Positions 1-11,846 of a DNA stretch of 44,347 nt are shown here, in pieces. Below the pieces are notes generated by a model. The model searched no databases. It was not told the DNA's origin and saw nothing but the letters and a program-made list of their open reading frames with translations. Numbering within the stretch: the stretch's first letter is position 1; each line of letters opens with the position of its first letter. Source of the stretch: Chromera velia (lineage: Eukaryota; Sar; Chromeraceae); assembly GCA_018398765.1 (NCBI GenBank), contig JAHBMJ010000571.1, positions 1 through 44,347 of the forward strand, given 5' to 3'. Both the position numbers and the translations under genes were made by a program.

Positions 1-943
1 ACCTTAAACCTTTTCCTAGCACTAAGGAGTCTCAGAGAGAGAGAAAGAGAGAGAGAGGGGAGGGGGTGCAAAAGTGTTGCTTAGGTGTTGCACACACACA
101 CACAAAAAAAGAAAAAAATAATTTAAGCTAATTTTTTTTTTTTTTTTTTTTACTGTGATATACGCCTAGACGGCAGGAGGCTTAATTAGTAGGAAGTTAC
201 GAGGAACCATATGATATCGTATGTCAGATGATCGAGTGATAGATATAAGATTTTAAACCGACATTGAAGCTAGCGTTGAAACACTTCAATCCACTGAAGA
301 AAGGACCATTCTATTAATATATATCGGCCGTATGTTAGACTATAATAATCCTTAATTACTGACAATTATACATATAATTCAAATAACGGGAAAATTCAAG
401 TAAGTTCAAGCCAGAACCACTGGCAATCAATTAATCAATCAAAATAGTACTACTAGGTTTAATAACCGATATGATTGAATTGACTCAATCGAGAAATTAA
501 GTGAATGAATGAATGAAGTTGGCTTTGCTAGAGTGGAGCCGTGCTCCCAGCAGCCCATGTTCATGCAAGAGATTGTCAATCACTCAACTCTAGAGATAAG
601 GCTAAGCGCGAGATCCCCTGAAGTGCTCGCTTGGTGAGCTCACGAGCAGCATGCGCGTTGGAGATGGCAATATAAGACTCGAACAGAAGAAGGAAAGGTC
701 GCGTTCACACAGAGACAGGCGTGCACAGTGAGTAACAAAGATCGCAAACGGCTCTGCATGCTTCATACGGATTATTAAGATAAAATTAACAAACTATGTC
801 AGAGATTACCCACTCATGGCTGTACATGGCAGATTTTATTTACATGCACAACGTTTACCGCCCTTGATTTGTTAAAAAAAAAACATCACAGTATCATGAC
901 TAAATTTCAGACTAATAGGCTGAATTTCTAAATAGATGTTAGA
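1..943. other. Spacer, no gene seen
   Basis: AT-rich sequence with short A and T homopolymer runs and a short GA/CA-rich stretch near the left edge. I find no ORF with protein-like composition and no plausible exon bounded by splice signals. It lies downstream of the minus-strand gene that ends at 2991. Confidence 0.5.
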
Positions 944-1273
944 ATGGCAAAAACCATATGCGATCGTGCGATGAACACATTGAATTCAAAGAGGGAGGGG
1001 ATGGTGCAAGTTTCAGAAAGGAAAGACCGGAACGAACCGAGAAAGGGTCGAACGAAAGGGCGGATGACGGAAGGAACGAGGGGGACAAAGACGAAAAGAA
1101 AGAAGGAAGCAACGGAGGGGGAAGAAAGGAAGGGAGGAAAAGAGGGAAAAAAGAAGCATGAAAGAAGGGGGGAGAGAGAAAGAGCGGAGAAGAGAGCAGG
1201 AGAAGGACGAGAGAAGGAATGAGGGAAGGAGGGAATGAGAGAAGGAAGGGGAGAATGAGAGAAGAAAATAGGG

Positions 1274-1282
1274 GAAGGAAAG

Positions 1283-1315
<33 letters not shown>

Positions 1316-1362
1316 AAGAAAGAAAGAAAGAAAGAAAGAAAAGAAAGAAAGAAAGAAAGAAA

Positions 1363-1399
<37 letters not shown>

Positions 1400-1411
1400 A
1401 GAAAAGAAAGA

Positions 1412-1444
<33 letters not shown>

Positions 1445-1498
1445 AGAAAGAAAGAAAGAAAGAAAGAAAGGAAAGAAAGAAAGAAAGAAAGAAAGAAA

Positions 1499-1529
<31 letters not shown>

Positions 1530-1586
1530 AAAAGAAAGAAAGAAAGAAAGAAAGAAAGAAAAGAAAGAAAGAAAGAAAGAAAGAAA

Positions 1587-1619
<33 letters not shown>

Positions 1620-1672
1620 AAAAAAGAAAGAAAGAGAGAAAGAAAGAAAAAGGAAGAAACGAAGGAAAGAAA
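1274..1672. repeat. GAAA/AAGA microsatellite, about 400 bp
   Basis: A long impure tetranucleotide tract of GAAA with occasional GAA, GAGA and GGAA interruptions. It generates spurious Phe/Leu/Ser-rich and Lys/Arg/Glu-rich open frames on both strands that should not be annotated as proteins. Confidence 0.9.
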
Positions 1673-2087
1673 GATGGGCAGGCAGCTAGACAGAGAGAAA
1701 AACAGGAAGGGAGGGAGAAACAGAAGAAAAGGACGGTCGAGGCAATGATTCCCGCCGCATCCCCTCTTTTTCTTCAGCATTCTTTTCATGACTTGATTCT
1801 CTCTTTGCCATCTCAGTAGGCTCCCAGCTGTCTCTCCCCTCAGCTTCCACCCTTTCTTTCTCATTCATGCGTGAAAGCGTGCACAGAGAGAAGCTAGGTG
1901 CCATCCATGAGTCTCTTCGGCTTCTGAGGATGCCTTCATTCTCTGCCCATCAATGTTTTTCGTTTGATTCTTACCACAATCCGATTTCGTTTCTCATTTG
2001 GAAGGCAGCAATCTCGTTGGCTTACAGTCAGTGAAGCTGGACCGGAATCCCTTTTCCAATCACACAGTCATCTGAACACGTGATCAT

Positions 2088-2240
2088 ACATTCATTCATC
2101 AATTCATTCGTTCATTCATTCATCCATCCATTCATTCATTCATTTATTCATTCATTCATTCATTCATTCATTCAGTCAGTCAGTCAGTCAGTCAGTCAGT
2201 CGGTCAGCCTCTCTCTCTCTCTCCCTCCCTCTCTCTCTCT
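2088..2240. repeat. Compound CATT / CAGT / CT microsatellite
   Basis: A CATT tetranucleotide tract passes directly into a CAGT tract and then a CT/CCCT tract. CAGT is the same unit found beside many splice donors in this window. Confidence 0.85.
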
Positions 2241-2990
2241 CTGTCTGTTTCCTTGCTTCTTTCGTGCATCTGTTGATTGACTTTCTTTTTTGTGATTTCT
2301 TTCTCAGTCGTGTCCTTCACCAACAGAACGAATTAAGCGCTTTCTTTGACTCGGGTCCTGCATCATCCTGACGGTCCACTGCACACATGGAAGAGAGCCC
2401 TCAGCCCTCCCTCCCTCTGTCTGCATGGATCTGTCGACAAAGGCGAGTGAGTGAGTGAGTGAATTGAAGATTTGTCGTGCTGCTAATCTTCCTTCTGCTT
2501 CTTTTCTTTGCTTCCTTGCATCCCTGCTGCTGGTTCTCGGCCTTAACCGTTTCCTTCCTGTATGTTGAAGCCTGCGTGCGATTTTTCGTGCGATCATCTC
2601 TCAGCATGGATGCATGCATGCAATAGCACGGTGCCCACTCGTCTGCCGTCCCTTCGTCCCTCTTTCATCCGAACGGACGAATGCATTCAATGAATGGAGT
2701 GAGAGAGGGATGGATGGATGGAAAGAGGGGCGCACGGATGGAGAACCAGCAAGGAAACTGCTGGATGGGCGGAGGAAAGAAAGGATGGATGGATACATGC
2801 ACGAAGGGAAGGAAGGGAAGAAACCAGGAAGGAACCAAGGGAACGAGGGATGAAGATGGAAAAGACAGACATCTTCTGCCTTCCCTTACTTTTTCGTCTC
2901 TCTCTTCGTTTCTACTAAATGCTTTCCTCATTTCTTCTTCCATTGGTTGCTGCCTTTGCATAGGCATCCGCACACCCGTCCGTCCATCAC

Positions 2991-3343
2991 TCAAGGAATC
3001 GGCGACTCGTCAAACAGCTGCTGCCGCTGGAGGTTCTGTTCGTGGTTGAGCTTTGCCTCCTGGAGACGGTCTTTCAACCGACTCACCCTGCTAGAGAGCG
3101 CCGCCTCTCCCTCGCAGCCCCTGCACGCAAGGGAAGGTAAGGGAAGGGGAACAAGGGCACTAAGAAAGAAGTCGGGGCAGCAGGGATACAGAGGAAGGAA
3201 GGAAGGAAGGCTCAGGAGACGGCCGGTCGGAAGCGCCTCAAGCAGAAGGAAGGAGCGTCATGACCGATAGGAAGGAAATAGGCAGGCAAACTGACAGTGC
3301 AGATGCACTGACAGGGCAGAAAGGGCGTCCCNCCCCCCCACAT

Positions 3344-3374
<31 letters not shown>

Positions 3375-5360
3375 TAGAGCAGGCAGATTCAACAGAGAAT
3401 GCATTCCAAGTCCATGCATACAGAATGAAGACCAGCAAAGAAAGAAAGAAAGAGTCGGAGGTGGAAGGAAGGAAGGAAGGACCTCATCGTCGTCCCCCGA
3501 GTGAGTCCGAAAGAATCGTTCCTTCCTTTCTCATCATGGAAAACGCCAAATGAATGAATGAATGAATAGATCAATGAATGAATGAATGCCTCACAGGCAG
3601 GCATAGGTTGGTCAGACAGATTGGTCAAAGTGTCGTCGATCACCCCCCTCCCCCACCCCCCCCTTGCATCCCCCCCTTCCCTCAATGCACTCGCTGGCTG
3701 ACGAACTTCGCGAGGGCCCCTAGAAGAACCATCTCCTCTTCCGATTTGCGTCGGAGCGCAGCCTCGCGTGCCGGCAGTTTGGAGATTTCGATTCGGATCC
3801 TGCACCCACCAGGAGGCAGCCAGGCAGGCAGGAGACAAGGGGGGGAGCAAGACAGCCATATCAGTCAGTGACTTCTACTGATCTGACAAAGGATTGAGGC
3901 ACCATGCGAGGGAACATCGTAGCATCAACATAGTCCCTGCAGGCCCCCCTATGCTTCCTCTGGGTTGTACCTCTGACTGTGTTCTGACTGACTGCACGGG
4001 AATGAAATCAATCGAGAAAAAAAAAAGGGGGCGTCGGAGACGATCGGCCGAGGATGAAAGAGAAAGAGAAAACAGGAAGGACTGACCATCCCTTTGTTGC
4101 GACATCCTTCGTGAGGGCTCGCAGGCGTTCCTTGCAGGCCTTCACTGCACGCGCGCATTCAGCGAAGTGTACAGTGAGTGGGGGAGGGGAGCGAAAAAGT
4201 AGGGGTGGTGTGTGCATATCGCACTCAGAAAAGAAAGAAGCCGCAGGCCACGCAAGCCACCAACGGCCAACGGCATGCATGCACAGACAGACAAAACAAA
4301 CAAACGGGCATGCATGCATACATGCATACCCACGAGGAAAGGTTTTTCGTTCGGAGAGGAAGTCAGGGCCAGGAAAGTGAGCGGACCAGGGACGCCGAAG
4401 AAGTGTACAGGCGGGCACCCTTGTTTTTTTCATTTGTTTGTTTGTTCGCTTCTTCCCTTCATTCGCTGTCGATACTCTTTGTTCCTTTCCTTTCTTTTTG
4501 GCATCTCCAGGTTCAAACTCCAAAAAACAAAGCGCGCAGGCAGAACGTAACAGACAGCGTTACCGACTACTTCAGGAAAGGACGATGTGCAGCTTCTCCC
4601 CCCATTTGCCTCCAGAACACTCCCCCTCTTTTCTTTCTTCCTCCCTTACCGACCTGTCAAGACTGCTGAGCCCTCTCCACCTCCTCCCCGAGAGACCCTG
4701 CCTCCCCGTCCCTTGCTGACAATCTCAGAGGCAAACCCCTCCAGAGACCCAGAGGACTTCTGACCACGGCAGGACAAAAGGCAACTGAACACTCTCAAGA
4801 GTTCTGACTCCTTCTGGAGGGCCCTGCACTCATTCATTCCCTCACTCACACTCACTCATCCACACACACACAGTCACTCACTCACAGACACTCACTCACT
4901 CACACACACACTCACTGAGTTACCCAATCAATAACTCACACACTCACTGAATTACCCACTCACTCACTCACTCATTCACTCACTCACTCACTCACTGAGT
5001 TACCCACTCACTCACTCTGTCCCTGAGGAGCCCTCTCACCCACAGACAGACGGCCTCATCTTGACGACATTTTTCATCCCTTCAAAGAGCCAGTCAGTCC
5101 CGTATGCCTCCTCCTGTACCCTAATACAGAGACCATCTTTCATTTCAGGATGGTCATGCGCCACATTCTGATCGTATTAAAATTTGTATTTCTCTCTCTG
5201 CCACACGCACTTCTTATGCAGCCACAAAGCCAATCATCCGTGGTTGAGGCATCTGTTAGAAAGGAAGGAAGAGATTTGACAGAAGAGACCGAAACAAACA
5301 GACGAAAGAAGGAAAGGAAAGACAGAAAGAAAGAAAGAAAGAAAGAAAGAAAGGAAAGAC

Positions 5361-5391
<31 letters not shown>

Positions 5392-5399
5392 AGGAAGGA

Positions 5400-5431
<32 letters not shown>

Positions 5432-8400
5432 AAAGAATGACAGAAAGAAAGAAAAGAAACGAAAGAAACAAAGGAAGAAAGAAAGCAAAGAAGACAGAAA
5501 GCTGCAGCGAGGGAGAGAAATCGTCTGACCGACCGACCCCTCGATTTCCTTTACCTCCGGCGGTGACTCCCTCATGCGCGCCTCCTCCGATGCAACTTGA
5601 CGCGCCTTCAACTGCACTCACTCACTCATCCATTCCTTCGTTTGTGCGTTCATTTTCATTCATCCATTCATTCGGTCAGCCAGTCAGTCAATTAATCGAT
5701 CGAGCATTGGCTCACTTGCTTACTTGCTCGCGAAATTGTTAATGCGATATGCATCGAACCAAGGGCAGCAGAAGGAGGTGGAGCATGCTCTCTGCCGAAT
5801 CCTCATTTTACTTTTCCTTTTTCCTGAAAAGACACATACATGGACAAGCAGGCAGGCAGGCAGGCAAGAAGTCAGACACCAAAAAAAACGAAACCAAAGA
5901 GCCAACGGACCAAAAGGAAGAAACAAACCGCTGTCTGAATACTGACTGACTGACCTTCCTTCTGAGTTCATCCATTGCACTCCCGCTCCTTTCCACCCGA
6001 GAAAGAGAGAGGGCAGCCCCCGCTTTCCCCCCCCTGCACCCCGACACGGACGTCTCTCTCTCACCAGCACCAGGCCCTCCATGCGCATTTGTTGAGAGGC
6101 AGACGGAAGAAGAACGGGAGCTCCATGAGGAGGCGGCAGAGGAAGGCGGGGGGACTGCAGTGGAGGCCCCGGAGACGGATCTGCAATCCTCCCTTTCCTC
6201 TCCCTCCATTGTGAGTTTGCTCTTTTTCAATTGAGGGGTGAAGACGGGCGCGCCCATTTGTCTGGGGGGGGGCACAGATCTCTCCCTCTTTCTGGCCGCC
6301 CCAGTCTCTCCCGAAGACGATGAGACAGACGGGCGCGCTTCCGGAGTCTTCACGAAGGAGACGGAGTGCGGGGGTGACATGCGAACGGATGGGGTGACTT
6401 CTCCGCAGGAAGAGCGTGCTGGGGGGAGGGGGGGCAATCTCTCCATCGGTACGGGGGGCATCTGCACGGTGCATAGATACAAGTAAAAAAGTGCAATGTG
6501 TCTCGATATGGCTGGACTTACAGGAGTGACGAACAGGCGATAAGAGGAAGAGATTGCTTTCAGATGCGCATGACGCGCACGGCCCTGCTGATATGATGAA
6601 CATAGTCTGGCAGACACATGAAGCGTTGCTGCTCGTCGACATAGGCAAGTTGACTGACTCCGTGTGTCAGACTGACCGAGTGGAGGGCAAATTTATCATG
6701 CCACGCCTTGATCTCGTTCAACGGAATTCCCTCAGGATGTCCGTTCCCTGACTCACACAGTCAGTCAGGGCAGAGGGGGGGAGAGGAGAGGAGTGCAGTG
6801 GATTATTTTTTCCTTCTTCGGTGGAGAAAGAAATGAAGAGAAACACAAATAGAAAACGCGACCAATAATTGGAAAGGCTCCGGACCAAAAAGAGTGCAAA
6901 AGGAGAGAGGGGAAGGGATACAGACGTACAGGAAGGAAGACGAACACCACCAGAACAAGAGAAAGAGAGAGAAAGGAGAGAGCCCGGAAAGGAAATCTAT
7001 GAAAGCCGCAATAGATTGAGATGCAGAACACATGAGCCATGCATCCCCGATTCTTCTGTGCATTGCCGACTTCTTCAACTCAGAAGTTGTCTCTCTCTGA
7101 TCCTGTCCCCAGTGTCTCAATGCAAAATGACCGACCGATCCACTCACTTTCTCGCTATCTGACTCACTCACTCACTCACTTCCACACAGTCTTCCAAATG
7201 TCCCAAGTGCCCCCAAACGGGTGAATGCCAACAACTCAAAAGTCTCCCTCCATCACTGGGTCTCTCCCTCCCTCTTTTTCTCACGCACGCACACACGCTC
7301 ACTCACACACAAACACATTCACCCATCCACTCACTGACTTTTGATGAAGGATTCATGTTCTGCGTGCACGACACGAACAAGACGCGACCGTAGAGCCTGT
7401 CAGGAGCGAGTGAGCGAGAGAGAGAGAGATTCAGAATTGAAAAAAGAGAGAGAGAGAGACAGAAACAGAGAGAAGGAGCAGGCAAAAAACAGGAGACGCA
7501 AGAGCAGAGAGAGACAAATCAGCATCTTTTGGGAAATGCAGTGAAGAAATGCTTTGTGAGATTTTCCAAAACTTCAGAAACAAACTTCAGAGTCTTCTCA
7601 CTCGAAGAAAATGACGCCAGAGGAGACGCAAACAAAGTGCACCGAAAGGAAGGAATACAGGCAATCCAAAGAGAGAGAAAAAGGAGGGGGGGGGCGGACA
7701 AACAGAAGGAAAGATACACAGACGACAAACAGATGTGCCGAAAGATAGACTTCCTCAGCTAATTCCAACAGCAAAAAAAAGGCAGAGACAACCGAATTCT
7801 CCACCCTCCCCCCCCCCAAAAAAAATCACCTTGAGTCTCTCTTGACGTTCCACAGCTCCGAGTCGTCCCCTCACGCACACAGAAGACGAACTGGAGGAAG
7901 AGAACGAGGAGGCGCCACCCGAAGGAACGGGGGCAGCTCCCTCTCCCCCCCCCAACCGGCCAGACACACCAGAAGCTGAGCTTTCCGTCGGAGGAGACGA
8001 AGAGAGGGAAGAGGAGGAAGAGGTCAATACCCGTACCTCTACGTCGAACACTTCCCGCGTTCCCTCACGTCTCCGCAGCCTCCCCTTAGAAGCAAGGCCT
8101 TGAAGTCCCACACACCCCCTAGAAGACCCACCTGCCGCTTCCAGTAGTTGGTGGGGCAATCGCGAGACCTCCTTCGAAACCGCGGAAAGAAAAGAACAAC
8201 CCGATTCAGACGACACGCCCGACCCCCCCCCCGTCAGATAGAGAAGCTGGCGTAGCTGAGTCTGCGTGAACGGTCTGCACAAACTCGCGTACATGAAAGA
8301 TCACACACACACACGGACGTGAGCAAAGGACCGCTGGGCAGAAGACCGGCAAAAAAGAGGGTGGAAGCATTTCTCAAGCGGATGGGCATAACCCTCTCCA

Positions 8401-9472
8401 TCCCCCCCTCTTCTGATGATGAAGCAGATGTGACTATTACAGTCCAACGCGTCCCGAAGACAGGAAGACAGACAAAGTGAAGGGAAGGACAGCAGCGAGA
8501 CGGTCGGAGGTGAACAAACACGACGAATGCTTGAACAGGAAGAATGGGATAGTGCTGCCACGAGCAAAAGAAAGAAGGGGGGTAGTAAAAAAGGCAAGCA
8601 GGCAAGAAGCGAAGCAGGAAGTGCATCAAATCACCCACCTTTCCCTCAGCCTTTCGAGAAAGGGACGGAGAAACTGCAAAAGTCACAAAGCAGGAACAAA
8701 CCATTTGAAATAAGAGAGAAATCCAGGACAGTTGGGAGGGTGGGTTGGAAAGGAAGGAGCGAAGAAGACAATTCAAGAGAAAGGAAGGAGGGAAGAAGAC
8801 AATTCAAAAGAAAGGAAGGAGATGGAAGAAAAACAGGCTGAGCCACCGGCTGCTGTCTGGAGTCGGTTACAGACAGACAGAACTGGTTCTGTGAGGTTTG
8901 CGAGCAAAAACTGGTCTCCTGGCAATGACCCAAATGGCCGACGAACTGACCAGCTCAAACAGGAGAGGCCTCCCCCTTTCGCGGAGTGTGTGCGAGTGCA
9001 AATCAATGCTGCAACAATTTATTCACACAGTCAACTACACAGACGCGAAGGAAGGGAAGCGGCAGGAGACTCTTACCAGCCACGCCAACTTTCCGTTCGA
9101 CAAGGGAACGTCAGCAAGAGAGAAGGGAATAAAAGATGGCAATGCCATGATCGCTTTTCATGACCTCTCGTATACACGTCTCTCTTGCCTGCAGGACCAG
9201 GTTCGGGGAATGAATTCCTGTCTGCGTGTCTTGCCGTCTCCATGACAGATAGGAGTGGTTCAAGCAGCCAGAGTACAGTGTTTCCCGTGAAAACCTCCTC
9301 TGGTGCAAAGGCTTGGATGCTTTTATTCGATCTAATTCGATGCACCACACGAGGGGAAGAGAGAGAGGGAAGGAGGGGGGGAGGGAGGGACAGACAGGCC
9401 GAGGCGACTGACGCAGAGAACAGCTCGAGGAGCTCCTCGTGTTCGGACGGAAGAGGAAGTCTCAGCGCGGTC
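2991..9472 (-). CDS. Multi-exon protein of unknown function, coiled-coil C-terminus (5' end uncertain)
   Basis: I do not recognise this protein. Read on the minus strand, nine exons chain with matching phases: 6747-6581, 6461-5955, 5611-5555, 5113-5040, 4823-4654, 4144-4087, 3799-3703, probably 3529-3483, and 3120-2991 (TGA at 2993-2991). The 507-nt exon is Ser/Pro-rich. The later exons are charged and helical, for example LKARQVASEEARMRESPPE and AREAALRRKSEEEM. The last ends in a coiled coil (SRLKDRLQEAKLNHEQNLQR) and the tail FDESPIP. Upstream, good but less certain exons lie near 8276-7829 (Ser/Gly-rich), 9347-9079 joined in frame to about 9022-8895, and 9472-9404 (LPLPSEHEELLELFS). Exons between 6.75 and 7.8 kb and the start codon are not resolved. 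The gene is divergent from the cyclase. Exon 3529-3483 is the weakest of the nine. Confidence 0.55.
4829..5030. repeat. CACT/CTCA microsatellite in an intron of the orphan gene
   Basis: Tandem CACT units lie between the exons at 5113-5040 and 4823-4654. On the coding (minus) strand the unit reads GTGA/TGAG. The donor at 5039 (GTGAGA) sits at the edge of this tract, so the repeat begins at the 5' splice site. Confidence 0.75.
5325..5500. repeat. GAAA microsatellite in an intron
   Basis: An impure GAAA/GGAA/GACA tract in the intron between the exons at 5611-5555 and 5113-5040 of the orphan gene. On the coding strand it is a pyrimidine-rich TTTC tract. Confidence 0.8.
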
Positions 9473-10633
9473 TCCTGATAATCAATGCACGCATGCAGTC
9501 ATATAAGAAGCATATAGGCATACATTCACACACGCAGGTCAAATGGACGGCCTTGTGCGCCCACCCACGATCCTGCTCGCCCAACGCTGACCGGAAGTTT
9601 TTCGTTGCCAGAAGCCACTGTTGGGAGACCATGGGGGAAATCATTTGATGAGGTTGTCATCTCTGTCCGAAAGAGTCGAGTCCCGGTTGGCACGTCTGTT
9701 GAGGAAAGTCCAAGCGACAAGGCACAAGAAGGCTGGCACTGGGAAAGCCTCTACAGTCTAGAGATGACTCGGTTCAGTGTTGCTGTGGCGTACGTAATTT
9801 AACCGTCAGAGAAGCATAGAAGAGAAAAGGGTTCGACGAAAACTGCGACTCGAGTACTTACAGATAACACTTCCGCTGTTTACAGCTTTACACTCTGACA
9901 GATGAGGAGAGAGACGACCTCAAAAGATCATTGAGGGTCCACATGATGTCAACATGGGTCAACAAAGTCGCTTTCAACGACAGCAGTGACCCGGCGCTGA
10001 TTTTAAATTCTTTGCTTTTTTTCAACGTATCTTCTATTTTTGTAAGAGAGAGGCCCTGTGATGATCTGTATATGATCTGTGCATGATGGCCCTGTGATCG
10101 GTGTGTTAATTGTTTAGGCACGCTCATTTTATTTTTTTTTTCAATTGCAAAAAGTACTGCCATGGATGCAGGGGCACTCACCTTTTCGCGTGTATATTTG
10201 TGCGTGCGCTGTGCGAGACACACCCCTCAAAAAGAGTACCGATATAAAATTTGTTGGTGAGTGCCTCGGGGACAAAACAGGGAAAGTCTGACAGAGGTCT
10301 AGAATTAAATTATATATATATATAGCCAAAAAATTAAACTCAGTCGATGCGGAAAATCAATTTTCTGGGGCCCTTTCGCTCGGGAGCTGCCCTCCGAGGA
10401 TGCATGCGAAGTGAACATGCATGCATGCAACGAGAAGGAAGCTAGGAAGTTGAGAAGAAAGACCGCTGACTCTGTTAATTATATTATAAGATATACTTGG
10501 AGATCCGAGATCTTGCATTCAAAGAGACCTGTGCTCATCACCATACTTCGCTAGTAGCACATACTGAATCCGCGACAAGATGAAACGCATACTATACGGC
10601 TGACGGTCGGGTGCCCCTGTGAATCTCTTCAAA
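9473..10633. other. Divergent spacer, with possible first exons of the minus-strand gene
   Basis: This region separates the orphan gene (minus) from the cyclase (plus). Possible minus-strand coding pieces occur near 9600-9690, behind acceptor-like CAG triplets, but they do not chain convincingly. From about 9.8 to 10.6 kb the DNA is AT-rich with a short TA tract near 10312-10323 and no convincing exon. A shared promoter and the 5' untranslated regions would be expected here; no specific element is identified. Confidence 0.4.
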
Positions 10634-11626
10634 ATGACTGACCGCCCTCCGGGAGATCAGGCAGTCGAAGAGGAGCAGAGGGCTCCATTTCTTGATGCCG
10701 TCGCTGCACATGGCACAGTCGCAGCATCTGCCCCCCTCATGCTGGCAGGGGGCTTTTCACAGACTCCAGCCGACAAGCAAGACGGCATGGGAGGGAGGAG
10801 CGTCACGACAATGAACAAAACAAGGGGAAGACTCGATCCCCGAGACCCGATGACCCCCTTCAGCCACTTTACCTTCTCTGGACTGTCCATGGAACATCCA
10901 GGCAAGGAACATTCTGGACAGACTTTCCAGAGCGTGTCTTTGACTCGAAGGCACAGCCTAGGGGGGTATCATCGAAATGACGATTCATACACCGGGGGTG
11001 GAAGGGTCAAGAAGCAGATGTCCTTCACCCCTTACGGCGATGATGAGAACGGGAGCATTGGAAGTGAGTCGTCGCCTGTCAACATTGGACTGCCCCCACA
11101 AGTCCTCAGCACGGTGCCACGCGCAGTCTTGGAGCCGTACCTAAAACGTCAGTCACTCATGCATAGATGTCTCACAACCAATCTAGAGGTCAGTCAGTGA
11201 GGGGAAAGTCAGTCAGGTCCGCTGCATGGGAACTTCACTCTGCCTATCGGGGACGGGTGCAGTGACCAAACCAGGAAGGTGATCGGCTTGCGACTGGGAA
11301 AGCCTGGGAGCTTTCTGCTGGCATGTCTTTTGTCCGTCTACTTGACTAGACTTCTCTCCCTTCTCTTCCCTGTGCTTCCCTTTCATAGGGTGACTTTTGC
11401 ATGGGCGGCTTTCTTGGACATCATTTTTGTCTATTTTGGCATACTTTTCTCCTCCCCTTCCCAGAATCATGGTACACTCCTTCTGCTTTCACCCCGTCTA
11501 CTCATCATTCCCGAGTTTCTTTCTTTCTTTTTTTCTTTCTTTCTTCCTTCCTTCCTTCCTTTCTTTCTTTCTTTCTTTAATTCTTTCTTTCTTTCCTTCC
11601 TTTCTTTCTTTCTTTCTTTCTTTCTT

Positions 11627-11686
<60 letters not shown>

Positions 11687-11698
11687 TTCCTTTCTTTT

Positions 11699-11730
<32 letters not shown>

Positions 11731-11814
11731 TCCTTCCTTTCCTTTTCTTTCTTTCCTTCCTTTCCTTTTCTTTCTTTCCTTCCTTTCCTTTTCTTTCTTT
11801 CCTTCCTTTCCTTT

Positions 11815-11846
<32 letters not shown>

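Noticed and set aside
1013-1864. Long minus-strand open frame of 283 codons, mostly Phe/Leu/Ser
   Set aside because: It is the translation of the GAAA microsatellite. Its length comes from the repeat lacking stops, not from coding constraint.
8895-9022. DLHSHT in a minus-strand exon, which recalls the first metal-binding motif of PHP phosphoesterases
   Set aside because: None of the later PHP histidine or aspartate motifs is visible in the adjoining exons, and a six-residue match is too weak for a family call.
9888-10223. 111-codon minus-strand frame in the AT-rich spacer upstream of the cyclase
   Set aside because: No family resemblance, weak composition, and no splice link to the orphan gene. 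A degraded mobile-element remnant is possible but not supportable.
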